A program made the position numbers and the translations under genes. Source: Bacillota bacterium (GTDB taxonomy: Bacteria > Bacillota > Clostridia > Oscillospirales > Ruminococcaceae). From it: a stretch of 64,000 nt of DNA. The notes beneath the pieces were generated by a model, which saw only the letters and a program-made list of their open reading frames with translations, was not told the origin of the DNA and did not search any database. Positions within the stretch are counted from its first letter, which is position 1; every line of letters begins with the position of its first letter. The DNA lies in contig JAEYNX010000027.1 in the NCBI GenBank assembly GCA_023412215.1, positions 82,210 to 146,209 on the forward strand. Reading direction: 5' to 3'. Positions 16,617 through 24,910 of this stretch are shown piece after piece.

Positions 16617-16781
16617 GCATTCAGTTTCACATCTACACTATATCTGGTATAATAAACGCATCGGGGACCGGGCAAAAGCGTTACCCCGTGTGCTTATGAT
16701 ACCGCCTACCTCGCATTGCATAAGCGAATATATCATAAACGTGTTTGCATTGATACAATAAAAATATAGTGGGTTAAAACA

Positions 16782-17144
16782 ATGAATGAAATACTTAAAA
16801 GGCTTATAAAAACCATCGGTATCTGCCTGCTCGACGCTTTTGGTATATGGGTGCTGGCGGCGCCTGTAAACGGGTGTCTGCCGCGCTATCTCACCGGCAT
16901 TCCCTGCCCCTCCTGCGGGATGACGCGCGCATTCTTTTCTCTGGTGCAATTTAAGTTTGCCGCCGCTTTTCACTACCACCCGCTGATTTATTTTTTGCTG
17001 CCTGTAGGTGCGTTTGTAGTGGCGCGTTATATTTTTTATGGTATTTTGCCCACCGACAAGCGCTACATAAAGCTTTATGTGCTTACCATCTTTCTTTTTG
17101 TGGCGGTGTGGATCATCCGGCTTTGCTTTTTCAACATTCCGTAA
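16782..17144 (+). CDS. DUF2752 membrane protein
   Basis: 120 residues with three hydrophobic segments. The family signature is unmistakable: PCPSCGMTRAFFSL followed by FAAAFHYHPLIYF, where paired cysteines and a His-x-x-Pro motif sit at the membrane surface. Function is unknown. It is transcribed divergently from glyA with no partner gene. A TATAAT-like element at 16648-16653 may be its promoter. Confidence 0.9.
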   Translation: MNEILKRLIKTIGICLLDAFGIWVLAAPVNGCLPRYLTGIPCPSCGMTRAFFSLVQFKFAAAFHYHPLIYFLLPVGAFVVARYIFYGILPTDKRYIKLYVLTIFLFVAVWIIRLCFFNIP

Positions 17145-17448
17145 GTGCAATGTGTTTGCTGCCGCCGTTTGTAAGCGGGTGGTTTGTATAATAGTGATTT
17201 TTATTAAAAAATCACTTTTTTAATCCCCGCTTTTGGCGGAGAGCAATAACGCAAAGCGTTATTGCAGTATGAATATTGAATGGTAATTCGGCGGCTAAAA
17301 GCCGCCCACGCCGTATACAAACGGCGTGTTTGAAAGGGGGATTTAAGCCCCCTTTCAAATGGAATTCAGTATAAGCCGGGTGAAGCTGGTTACACTCAAC
17401 ATATAGCTTTGACGACGCTCATACAAACGAGAAAGTGATGCAAAACGC
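17145..17448. other. Intergenic region dominated by the longest repeat copy
   Basis: Apart from the mosaic repeat at 17183-17375, the remaining 73 nt before the lipoprotein gene show no coding signal and no obvious promoter. Confidence 0.5.
17183..17375 (+). repeat. Mosaic palindromic intergenic repeat, copy 3 (longest)
   Basis: Five hairpins in series: GTGATTTTTATTAAAAAATCAC; CCCCGC-TTTT-GGCGG; GCAATAACGC-AAA-GCGTTATTGC (17243-17265); GGCGGCTAAAAGCCGCC; ACGCCGTATACAAACGGCGT; then AAAGGGGG-ATTTAAG-CCCCCTTT and the end motif AAATGGAATTCAGTATAA. It contains nearly every module found in the other copies and so serves as the reference. Confidence 0.88.
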
Positions 17449-18180
17449 ATGAAACTTAAGAAAATGACGGCTTTAAAACGGGCGGTATTGCAGTTTACCG
17501 CTCTGTTTATTGTCGTGCTTCTGTTGTTATTCTCCTGCGGCGACGGCAGCGTCGACCACGTAAACGGCAACAGGGGAAAGGGCGGGGGCTTAAACAGCAG
17601 TACCTTCCCGCCGCCGATTATCTCCGACCCGGGGTTGACGCTGCCCTACGTGATCTCCCGCAACTTTGTTAACCTTCCCAATGGTATCACACTGTACGTC
17701 AATGTTGAAATGATAAACGGCGAGTATCTGGATAAAAGCTCGCCGAACTACGCCCCCGGCGACGGCATCTACGACACAAACTATATCGGTGAATATCAGA
17801 TCAGTGTTTATTCCGCCATCGACCAGCCCAAGGCGGTGTTTACCGCGCCCGTGGTGTTTTCGAGAGGCAAGCTGAACTTTGATAAACAGTTTCAGCTGGT
17901 GTTTGACGACTATAACGGTGACGGCAACCCGGACTTTACCCTCGGGCAGTGGGGAACTGCCAAGGGCAACGTATATCAGATCTACACCGTGGCAAGCGAC
18001 AGCAGCATCAAGCAGCTGCCCTGTGAGAATTTAAGCGCAGCGAGCTTTGATTACTCTATCGCACTTTCCAAAACCTCGCCCACCTCCTTTACCTGCGAAG
18101 GCTATGATGAAAAGACCAATGAAAAGGTAACGCACAGCTACAACTGGCAGGACGGACGTTTTGTGCTGGAACTGCCGTGA
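17449..18180 (+). CDS. Predicted lipoprotein, unknown function
   Basis: 243 residues. Basic N-terminus, hydrophobic core and lipobox LLFSC at about residues 26-30 give a lipoprotein signal; mature protein begins at the Cys. After a Gly/Ser-rich linker the sequence is beta-rich and includes DDYNGDGNPDFTLGQWG, an FG-GAP/calcium-type repeat motif common in secreted proteins. No enzyme motif is visible. The start codon has only a weak upstream site (GAGAAAG), so a nearby alternative start is possible. Probably monocistronic. Confidence 0.7.
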   Translation: MKLKKMTALKRAVLQFTALFIVVLLLLFSCGDGSVDHVNGNRGKGGGLNSSTFPPPIISDPGLTLPYVISRNFVNLPNGITLYVNVEMINGEYLDKSSPNYAPGDGIYDTNYIGEYQISVYSAIDQPKAVFTAPVVFSRGKLNFDKQFQLVFDDYNGDGNPDFTLGQWGTAKGNVYQIYTVASDSSIKQLPCENLSAASFDYSIALSKTSPTSFTCEGYDEKTNEKVTHSYNWQDGRFVLELP

Positions 18181-18196
18181 CCATATACTCATCAAA

Positions 18197-18237
18197 AAGA
18201 GCCGACCTTCGGGAACAACTCCCTCTGGCCGGCTCTT
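18197..18237. terminator. Bidirectional terminator between lipoprotein gene and htpX-like gene
   Basis: Outer stem AAGAGCCG / CGGCTCTT with an inner GGGA/TCCC pairing lies between convergent stops, preceded by AAAAA (T-tract on the minus strand). Confidence 0.7.
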
Positions 18238-18243
18238 ATTCAA

Positions 18244-19191
18244 TCAATACATATTCCGCAGGCGCGCGACGCGCTCTTCGATGGGCGGGTGGGTGGAAAA
18301 CAGGGCCATCAGCTTCTTTTTGGGGTTATAAATGTACAGGCAGAGCATCTCGTCGCCGCCAAGGTCGCTTACGGTGCGCGCGTTATACTGCCCGCTTCCC
18401 CCCGCAATCTTTTCAAGCGCGCGCGCCAGTCCCTCCGAGCTGCTGCACAGCCGCACGGCAGTGGCATCCGCAGCATACTCGCGCTTGCGGGAGATGGCAA
18501 GATTTATAAGGTTTGCAAGCAGCCTCGCCACTAAATACACTACCAGTCCAAGCAATATCAGGATAGCGGCGTTGCCTCCGCCGTTATTGTCGCTGCGGCT
18601 GCGCCTGCGGGAGCCGTAGGCCGAGGTGCGGTAAAAGATGCCCGCGAGGAAGATGGTAATGCTCATCAGCGCTATCGCGATGGTTGAAATCAGCACGTCG
18701 CGCTGTATGATATGCGACATCTCATGCCCGATAACCCCTTCCAGCTCACTGTCGTCCAAGATGGCGAGCAGCCCCTCGGTCACACCGATGTAGCTTTTTT
18801 CGGGGGTGAGGCCGCCCGCGAACGCGTTGGGGGTGCCGGTGGGGATGATGAATACCTGCGGCGGCTCTTTTAAGCCCGCGGAGATCGAAAGCCCCTCTAC
18901 CAGCCGCCGTACGCGGCGTTCGTTCGGGCTGTTCTCATTCACCGCGCGCCCGTGCACCGACGAAACAAGCATACTTTTCGACGAGATAATCTGTATGGGG
19001 ATAATAAACGCGCAGTAGCCGGCCCCGATGAGAAACCCCATCGCCACATTGTCGTATACATAGCCTATCAGATAGCAAATGCCCAGGATAAGCGTGGCAA
19101 ACGAGACAATGAGCAAAACTGTTTTAAATTTATTGATGCGCACCTGCTCATGTACAAAGAGCGGCTTTGAAACATTCAGATTCTGTTCCAT
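18244..19191 (-). CDS. M48 family zinc metallopeptidase, HtpX-like
   Basis: 315 residues. Two membrane helices at about 25-70, then the catalytic HEMSHIIQRD (zinc ligands His156 and His160, catalytic Glu157). A further pair of helices follows (170-225, with a charged RRRSRSDNNGGG loop), and REYAADATAV supplies the third ligand Glu. Ends THPPIEERVARL as in HtpX. The active site faces the cytosol in HtpX, which degrades damaged membrane proteins. It lies 1 nt after lemA; LemA-HtpX pairs are common and probably work together. Confidence 0.9.
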   Translation of the reverse strand: MEQNLNVSKPLFVHEQVRINKFKTVLLIVSFATLILGICYLIGYVYDNVAMGFLIGAGYCAFIIPIQIISSKSMLVSSVHGRAVNENSPNERRVRRLVEGLSISAGLKEPPQVFIIPTGTPNAFAGGLTPEKSYIGVTEGLLAILDDSELEGVIGHEMSHIIQRDVLISTIAIALMSITIFLAGIFYRTSAYGSRRRSRSDNNGGGNAAILILLGLVVYLVARLLANLINLAISRKREYAADATAVRLCSSSEGLARALEKIAGGSGQYNARTVSDLGGDEMLCLYIYNPKKKLMALFSTHPPIEERVARLRNMY

Positions 19192-19192
19192 G

Positions 19193-19762
19193 TTACAGCT
19201 GGCTTATACGCAGGTTGTCGGCGTAGTTCCTTTCCTTTTCTTCAATCTCAAATAGCTTTTCGGGGGTAAAGCGGAACAATCCTGCCAGAATACTGCCGGG
19301 GAACATGGCAATGAAGGTGTTGTAGTCGTTTACACACATATTATAGCGGGTGCGCGCATAGGCTACCTTGTCCTCAACGTCCTTTACGTCCTCCATCAGC
19401 TTCAAATAGCTCTGGTTGGTGCCGAGCTGGGGGTAGTTCTCCGAAAGCGCCATAATCGAGGGCAGCATCCGTGTAACCGCGTCGCTTGCGCCCATTGCCT
19501 CACCACGGTCCTTTGAAAGCATACCTGCGCGTGAGGCGGCGATTTTATCGATGATGTCGCTCTCAAACTTGGTTTGCATCCGGATGGTATCCACAAGGTT
19601 CGGGATGATATTTGCCTTGCGCTTTAGCTGGTTGTCGATTCCCGACCAAGCCTCTTGTATATAATTCTTCTTGCGCACCATCGAGTTATAGGCCGCGATT
19701 GCCCAAAAGATGATTACCGCGATGAGCACAAGCCCCAAAACGAGGATAACTGTCCCGTTCAT
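19193..19762 (-). CDS. lemA: LemA family protein
   Basis: 189 residues from the ATG at 19762, which has AAGGAG 8 nt upstream. One N-terminal membrane helix (about 5-25), then the LemA four-helix body: YNSMVRKKNYIQEAWSGID, QLKRKANIIPNLVDTI, YPQLGTNQSYLKLMEDVKDVEDKVAYARTRYN (family blocks in order), FPGSILA and LFEIEEKER. Likely membrane-anchored with a cytosolic or surface helical domain. Upstream gene of a two-gene unit with the M48 peptidase. Confidence 0.93.
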   Translation of the reverse strand: MNGTVILVLGLVLIAVIIFWAIAAYNSMVRKKNYIQEAWSGIDNQLKRKANIIPNLVDTIRMQTKFESDIIDKIAASRAGMLSKDRGEAMGASDAVTRMLPSIMALSENYPQLGTNQSYLKLMEDVKDVEDKVAYARTRYNMCVNDYNTFIAMFPGSILAGLFRFTPEKLFEIEEKERNYADNLRISQL

Positions 19763-20087
19763 CAACAAAACTCCTTTACTATAAATTTAAAAAAGCACAC
19801 ATATATGGTAATGCCATGGGTATGGTTGTGAACCCGCTTACTGTAATAGATTGTACCATAACCGTACCGATTAATCTATGCACGCTTTGTTAAGTTCATG
19901 ATATCCGCCTACATGCGCCGCCTATAGAATACCGTACAAGCCTTCACGCATATAAAAAGCTAGCATACTTCTTCTGTAACAATGCTTCACGTTGTTGCTC
20001 CCCGCCGAAGGTGGGGTTTACAAAAGCGATTTTATCACTTTTTGAAGAATTAGTATTATCGCCGTCGTATAGGAAAGCGGGGTAAGG
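19763..20087. other. Intergenic region between divergent lemA and pdaB-like genes
   Basis: Contains the mosaic repeat copy at 19964-20058 and promoter-like A/T-rich sequence on the lemA side. No gene recognised. Confidence 0.45.
19964..20058 (+). repeat. Mosaic palindromic intergenic repeat, copy 4
   Basis: Modules: AACAATGCTTCACGTTGTTGC hairpin, CCCCGCC-GAA-GGTGGGG hairpin, AAAAGCGATTTTATCACTTTTT hairpin, and end GAAGAATTAGTATTATC. Its left edge ATACTTCTTC is a rough inverted match of the right edge. It ends 29 nt before the GTG start of the next gene. Confidence 0.75.
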
Positions 20088-20882
20088 GTGAAACGCTATT
20101 TTGTAGTTACCAAGAAGCACCTGTTTACAGGCATTCTGATTTTAATTGGCCTGATTGCCGCATTGCTGCTTTTGGAACCCCTTAACAACATCGCGGTGCC
20201 GTCCTCCCGTTTTATACCGTCGCTGAGTTTTAGCGCGTCGGGCAGGCAGCTGCCCATCTATGGCGTTGAAACCGAGAAAAAGCAGATTGCCATTACCTTT
20301 AACGCCGCGTGGGAGGCTGACGACATCCCTGTGCTGCTCGCGCTTCTCAAGGAAAAAGAGGTGACGGCCACCTTCTTCTTAGTCGGGCAGTGGGCCGAAA
20401 AGAACCCGCAACAGGCCAAGCTGATTGCCGAGGCCGGGCACGAGATTGGTAACCACTCCTATGCTCACCCCGATATGACCACCCTCTCCGCCCGGCAGAT
20501 CGAGGCGGATATCTCTAAGGCGGACGAAGCCATCCGGCAGGCGACCGGCGTGTTCCCTAAGTGTTTCCGCGCGCCGTCGGGCGGGTATAACGATACGGTG
20601 ATAGCCGTGGCAAAGGCATTAGACCACACGCCTATACAATGGACAATAGACAGCCTTGACTGGAAGCGCCCGCCAGCACAGGAGATCATACAGCGCGTGC
20701 TCAAGCAGGCAAGCGGAGGCTCCATCATCCTTTTTCATACGGCGTTAGAGAACACCCGCCTCGCCCTGCCGGAGATTATCGATACGTTGTCGCAGCGGGG
20801 TTATACCTTTGTGCATGTGAGCGATTTGATCTATTCAGGGGACTATACCATCGACCATCAGGGTATCCAGCACCCACAATAA
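20088..20882 (+). CDS. Polysaccharide deacetylase family protein, PdaB-like
   Basis: 264 residues from GTG. Signal-anchor helix at about 13-32, then a NodB domain. Motif 1 reads ITFNAAWEADD where active enzymes have TFDD or, in sporulation PdaB proteins, TFDxxW; Asn72 replaces the metal-site/catalytic Asp. Motif 2 is intact (NHSYAH, His123 and His127), followed by FRAPSGGYND (motif 3), WTIDSLDW (motif 4) and ILFHTALENT (motif 5). The family removes acetyl groups from peptidoglycan of spores. The Asn substitution may lower or remove activity. Confidence 0.82.
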   Translation: MKRYFVVTKKHLFTGILILIGLIAALLLLEPLNNIAVPSSRFIPSLSFSASGRQLPIYGVETEKKQIAITFNAAWEADDIPVLLALLKEKEVTATFFLVGQWAEKNPQQAKLIAEAGHEIGNHSYAHPDMTTLSARQIEADISKADEAIRQATGVFPKCFRAPSGGYNDTVIAVAKALDHTPIQWTIDSLDWKRPPAQEIIQRVLKQASGGSIILFHTALENTRLALPEIIDTLSQRGYTFVHVSDLIYSGDYTIDHQGIQHPQ

Positions 20883-21042
20883 GTAGCATGTATTGTAAAT
20901 ACATATGTCATTATGCCTGATATGAATAGACGATTTTGTGCAGATTAATCATAAAAAATATCTGCCCGCTACGGTATAATGTTTACAGTACTTTTATGCT
21001 TATTAAGCCGTTAAAGAATAAAGCCTGAGAGGCAGGTAGAAC

Positions 21043-21750
21043 ATGAAAAATCATCAGCCGTTTATATCCGCGGTTATTGTCGCCGCGGGCAGCTCCAGCC
21101 GCATGGGGGAGGGCGTCAATAAGCAGCTTTTAATGATAGACGATATGCCGGTAGTCGCCAAAAGCATCCTTGCGTTTGAACAAAACGAGGCTGTCGGCGA
21201 GATTGTGGCGGTGACCAGAATGGAGAATATCATGGACATCGCCGCCATGGCGAAGGAGTACGGCTTTTCAAAGCTGCGCGAGGTGGTTGCGGGCGGCGAT
21301 ACAAGGCAGGAATCGGTAGCGAAGGGCATAGAGAGCGTTTCAAAAGACGCGGAGTACTACATCATCCACGACGGCGCGCGCCCGCTGGTATCACAGCAAT
21401 GCATCTCCCATGTGATTGAGGATGCTCTTCACCACGGTGCCGCCACGGCGGGTGTGCCGGTGAAGGATACCATCAAGCGGGTGGACGCAAACGGCTTGGT
21501 GAGGGAAACGCCCGATCGCAGCGTGCTGTACATCACACAAACCCCGCAGATGTTTAAGGCCGACCTTTACCGGCAGGTGTTCAGTCGGGCGCAGCGGCAG
21601 GGTTTGGATTTTACCGACGACTGCCAGCTGTTTGAGCAGGCCGGTTACCCCGTCTGCATGTCGGCGGGCGATTACACCAATATCAAGATCACCACGCCGG
21701 AGGACGTGCTGTTTGCACAGCTTCTGGCGCAGGCTTGGGCGGACAGGTAA
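21043..21750 (+). CDS. ispD: 2-C-methyl-D-erythritol 4-phosphate cytidylyltransferase
   Basis: 235 residues. Third step of the non-mevalonate isoprenoid pathway, joining CTP and methylerythritol phosphate. The nucleotide-binding start VIVAAGSSSRMG with NKQLL, HDGARPLV, TQTPQMF and DFTDDCQLFEQAG are the expected active-site blocks. Normal length. Followed after 80 nt by ispF, so the two consecutive pathway genes form a likely operon. A TATAAT at 20975-20980 may belong to its promoter. Confidence 0.95.
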   Translation: MKNHQPFISAVIVAAGSSSRMGEGVNKQLLMIDDMPVVAKSILAFEQNEAVGEIVAVTRMENIMDIAAMAKEYGFSKLREVVAGGDTRQESVAKGIESVSKDAEYYIIHDGARPLVSQQCISHVIEDALHHGAATAGVPVKDTIKRVDANGLVRETPDRSVLYITQTPQMFKADLYRQVFSRAQRQGLDFTDDCQLFEQAGYPVCMSAGDYTNIKITTPEDVLFAQLLAQAWADR

Positions 21751-21830
21751 AGCAGATATGCCTTTAATGATCAGTACGAACGTACAGATATCCTTAAAAA
21801 AAGACTTTAAAATGTTAGGAGAAGACATCT

Positions 21831-22307
21831 ATGGTACGAATCGGCCACGGGTATGACGTTCACCGTTTGGTGAAGGACAGGCAGTTAATTATCGGCGGGG
21901 TGTCCGTTCCTTATGAGAAGGGGCTGCTCGGCCATTCGGACGCGGATGTGCTTATCCACGCGGTAATGGATGCCATGCTTGGTGCGCTGGCGCTGGGTGA
22001 TATCGGCGCGCATTTTCCCGATACGGACGAGCGCTTTAAGAACGCCGACAGTATGGAGCTCTTGTGTCAGGTCTCGATGATTATTGCAAACGAGGGTTAT
22101 CACGTGAACAACATCGACGCCACCGTTGTGGCACAGGCGCCCAAGCTTGCAGGCTATATTGAAGAGATGCGTTTAAACATCGCGCAGGCGGCGGGCTGTG
22201 ATCTCTCCGCCGTCAGCATCAAAGCGACCACGGAGGAAGGGCTGGGCTTTACCGGAACGGGGGAAGGGATGGCCGCCCACGCGGTCTGCCTGCTCGAAAC
22301 GGAATAA
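21831..22307 (+). CDS. ispF: 2-C-methyl-D-erythritol 2,4-cyclodiphosphate synthase
   Basis: 158 residues, the usual length. It cyclises CDP-methylerythritol phosphate. Metal ligands in GYDVHRL (Asp and His) and His in the HSDADVLIHAVMDA block, then LGDIGAHFPDTD and the C-terminal KATTEEGLGFTGTGEG complete the family pattern. AGGAG lies upstream. Trimeric cytosolic enzyme; works directly after IspD (IspE elsewhere). Confidence 0.96.
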   Translation: MVRIGHGYDVHRLVKDRQLIIGGVSVPYEKGLLGHSDADVLIHAVMDAMLGALALGDIGAHFPDTDERFKNADSMELLCQVSMIIANEGYHVNNIDATVVAQAPKLAGYIEEMRLNIAQAAGCDLSAVSIKATTEEGLGFTGTGEGMAAHAVCLLETE

Positions 22308-22454
22308 GCCGACTTCTTGCTGTCGGCCTTGCTCGATTGAGGCGAATTTTCGCTCAATTCATGTTCCAACTCCCGTTGTCCGGCATAAGATGAACTATGC
22401 GGTATACGACGTGTATCGTTTTTCATTTTGTGCCGGACGAAGGAGTGTTAAGAA

Positions 22455-22673
22455 ATGGGAAACGGTGTGATCACCTTTTCTACGATTACCTACGCCATGA
22501 AAGCGCAAAGCCTGCTGCAACGTAACGGTATACGGTCAGAGGTTTTAAAATCGCAGGACCATCTTCTTAGAACCTGCCAGTTTCGTTTAAATGTTCTTTC
22601 CGGTTTTGATAAAGCTATGAGCTTGTTAGTCCGTGTAGGGATTCCTTACCTCGCGGCGGTAAAGGGTGAATAG
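22455..22673 (+). CDS. DUF3343 small protein (putative Se/S carrier-like, PF11823)
   Basis: 72 residues. Matches the DUF3343 pattern: ITFSTITYAMKAQSLLQRNGI, then a basic stretch and CQFRLNV, ending GIPYLAAVKGE. Members are proposed small carriers of activated sulfur or selenium. The single Cys lies in the RTCQFRL segment. The stop codon is 2 nt before the ATG of the class V aminotransferase, so both are surely co-translated. Confidence 0.8.
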   Translation: MGNGVITFSTITYAMKAQSLLQRNGIRSEVLKSQDHLLRTCQFRLNVLSGFDKAMSLLVRVGIPYLAAVKGE

Positions 22674-22675
22674 CA

Positions 22676-23815
22676 ATGATTTATTTTGACAACGCAGCCA
22701 CCACTCTTCAAAAACCTGCGACAGTTTTAAAGGCTATTGGGGAATGTGCCAATCATTTTGGCGCAAACCCCGGGCGCAGCGGCCACCGCTTATCGATGCT
22801 TGCGGGGCAGAAGGTGTACGAGTGCAGGGAGCAGGCGGCACAGCTGTTCGGCGCTGAGCCGGAGAATGTGGTGTTCACAGAAAACTGCACCCACGCGCTC
22901 AATATCGCGATAAAGGGTGTTATGCAGTCGGGCGGGCATGTGATCATCTCCGACCTTGAGCATAACTCCGTATTTCGCCCCGTTTACCACCTCGCGAAGG
23001 GCAAGAACGTCACCTTTTCCATCGCGGAGGTATTTGAGGGCGATTTTGCAAAAACGCTTCGCTCGTTTGAGAGAAATATCACCACCCAAACCCGTTTGAT
23101 CGCCTGTACCGCCGGTTCCAACCTGTGCGGTGTCATGCTGCCGTGCGACGCGCTCTATACGCTGTGCAAGCGCTATAACCTCTTGCTGCTGCTTGACCTT
23201 GCGCAGTCGGCCGGCGTGGTAAAATCATCCCTTGCGGGGGCGGATTTTCTGTGTATGCCCGGCCATAAGGGCCTTTACGGGCCTACCGGCACGGGCATGC
23301 TGATTACGAATAAAGGTGAAATGCTCGACACCATTATGGAGGGCGGTACCGGCAGCCAGTCGTACCTAGCGGATCAGCCCCAGATCATGCCCGATAAGCT
23401 GGAGAGCGGCACGCTGAATACCTATGGCATTATGGGGCTGCGGGAGGGCATGCGGTTTGTAAGCACCTTCGGCATCGACAAGATCTATAAACATGAGCTT
23501 ACCCTTACCCAGCAGCTTTATGACGGGTTAAGCAAGCTTAAAGGCATTCGGCTTTATACCGAACGGCCCCAGCAGGGGACACATCTGCCTGTTTTATGCT
23601 TTAATGTGGGAGAGAGCCGCAGCGAGGCGGTGGTGGAGGAGCTAAGCAAACGGGGGTTTGCGCTGCGGGGCGGCTACCACTGTGCGCCGCTTGCCCACAA
23701 TAAGCTGGGCACCAATGAAACCGGCGCGGTGCGCGCGAGTTTTTCGATGTTTAACACGCCTGATCAGGTGCAAAGGCTGCTCTTTGAACTAAAAAGAATG
23801 AAGGAATCAGCTTAA
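22676..23815 (+). CDS. Cysteine desulfurase family protein (class V aminotransferase, EF2568 type)
   Basis: 379 residues. PLP fold type I: MIYFDNAATTLQKP, NPGRSGHRLS, FTENCTHALNIAIKG, SDLEHNSVFRP, DLAQSAGVV, and the PLP lysine in CMPGHKGLYGPTGTG. The C-terminal RGGYHCAPLAH carries the probable persulfide Cys. It resembles the TIGR01977 family, which has been linked to selenium-dependent molybdenum hydroxylase maturation, and its coupling to DUF3343 fits that. No selD or hydroxylase gene is in view. Confidence 0.85.
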   Translation: MIYFDNAATTLQKPATVLKAIGECANHFGANPGRSGHRLSMLAGQKVYECREQAAQLFGAEPENVVFTENCTHALNIAIKGVMQSGGHVIISDLEHNSVFRPVYHLAKGKNVTFSIAEVFEGDFAKTLRSFERNITTQTRLIACTAGSNLCGVMLPCDALYTLCKRYNLLLLLDLAQSAGVVKSSLAGADFLCMPGHKGLYGPTGTGMLITNKGEMLDTIMEGGTGSQSYLADQPQIMPDKLESGTLNTYGIMGLREGMRFVSTFGIDKIYKHELTLTQQLYDGLSKLKGIRLYTERPQQGTHLPVLCFNVGESRSEAVVEELSKRGFALRGGYHCAPLAHNKLGTNETGAVRASFSMFNTPDQVQRLLFELKRMKESA

Positions 23816-23887
23816 TCCTTTCATGCATTTTTGAGACAATGGATTATATACCCAAGCCTTCGGTTTAGATTCTATTCATTTTAGGCA

Positions 23888-23915
23888 TTGCATTAGCGCC
23901 TAAATATGTTACAAT
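23888..23915 (+). promoter_or_regulatory. Possible cdaA promoter
   Basis: TTGCAT at 23888-23893 and TACAAT at 23910-23915, 16 nt apart, about 105 nt before cdaA. An upstream dyad TTTAGGC..GCCTAAA overlaps the -35 box. No c-di-AMP riboswitch fold was recognised. Confidence 0.35.
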
Positions 23916-24019
23916 ATATTCAAGTGTTTTTCTACTCACTGATTTTGCTTTGGCCTCTTTGCTTTTTTTTATAACTTTTACGAAAGAGTAACACAAGGAA
24001 TATTGTTGCGTATTATGCG

Positions 24020-24910
24020 GTGGTGGGTGCTTTGATAGACTTTTTAGACATATGGAATAAGATATTATCAGGCCTGCAGACCATTAAGTTTCAGGACTTT
24101 TTGGATGTTGCCATTGTGTCTTATCTAATCTATAAAATTATAAAACTGGTTCGAGATACCAGAGCGGAGCAGCTCGTTAAAGGTTTTGCGCTGCTTGCTG
24201 TCGGCTATTTTCTTGTAACGCAGCTTCAGCTTACCGCTATGAGCTTTCTTTTACGTAACCTTTTAACATTGGGTGTTACCGCGCTGGTAGTGGTATTTCA
24301 GCCGGAGCTGCGCCGTGCGCTCGAACAGATGGGCAGGGTACGAATCGGGCTGAGCATGTTTACCCCCGGCAGTATGGATGCCGACGAACAGGAGCGCCGC
24401 TGGCGCGCCGCTATTTCGGCAATTTGTGACAGTACAAGCTCCCTCTCCCGCCAAAAAATAGGCGCGCTGATTGTAATAGAAAAAGAAACCAAGCTTGGTG
24501 AGATTATTAAAACCGGCACGATCATCGACGCCGACCCGAGTGTTGAACTGATTGGTAACATGTTCTTTCCAAACTCGCCGCTTCACGACGGCGCCCTGAT
24601 TATTCGGGGCGGCAAGCTGTATGCGGCGGGATGCTTTCTGCCTGTTTCCGAGAATCACACCATTAGCAAAACCTTGGGTACGCGCCATCGCGCGGCACTC
24701 GGCATGAGTGAGAACTCCGATGCCCTTGTAATTATCGTGTCGGAGGAGACCGGCATCATCTCGGTGGCGGAAGACGGTAAGCTTACCCGTAATTTTGACA
24801 GTGAAACGCTCGCCGAGCGGCTGGACAAGTCGCTGTTTTCCTCTAAGATCGCCGAGTTTGCCGAGAAGCGCCCCTCGTTTTGGAAGGTGAAACCAAATGA
24901 AAAAAAGTAA
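24020..24910 (+). CDS. cdaA: Diadenylate cyclase CdaA
   Basis: About 296 residues (GTG at 24020; a TTG at 24032 is an alternative). Three N-terminal membrane helices (about 20-95) are followed by the DAC catalytic domain: QKIGALIVIE, FFPNSPLHDGALIIRGGKLYAAGC (with the DGA motif), and GTRHRAALGMSE (RHR motif), ending EETGIISVAEDGKL. It makes cyclic di-AMP from two ATP at the membrane. It overlaps the regulator gene cdaR by 14 nt. Confidence 0.94.
   Translation: MVGALIDFLDIWNKILSGLQTIKFQDFLDVAIVSYLIYKIIKLVRDTRAEQLVKGFALLAVGYFLVTQLQLTAMSFLLRNLLTLGVTALVVVFQPELRRALEQMGRVRIGLSMFTPGSMDADEQERRWRAAISAICDSTSSLSRQKIGALIVIEKETKLGEIIKTGTIIDADPSVELIGNMFFPNSPLHDGALIIRGGKLYAAGCFLPVSENHTISKTLGTRHRAALGMSENSDALVIIVSEETGIISVAEDGKLTRNFDSETLAERLDKSLFSSKIAEFAEKRPSFWKVKPNEKK

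Noticed and set aside
16560..16780. Possible glycine or THF riboswitch upstream of glyA
   Set aside because: The glyA promoter lies only 40 nt from the start, leaving no room for a riboswitch in the leader.
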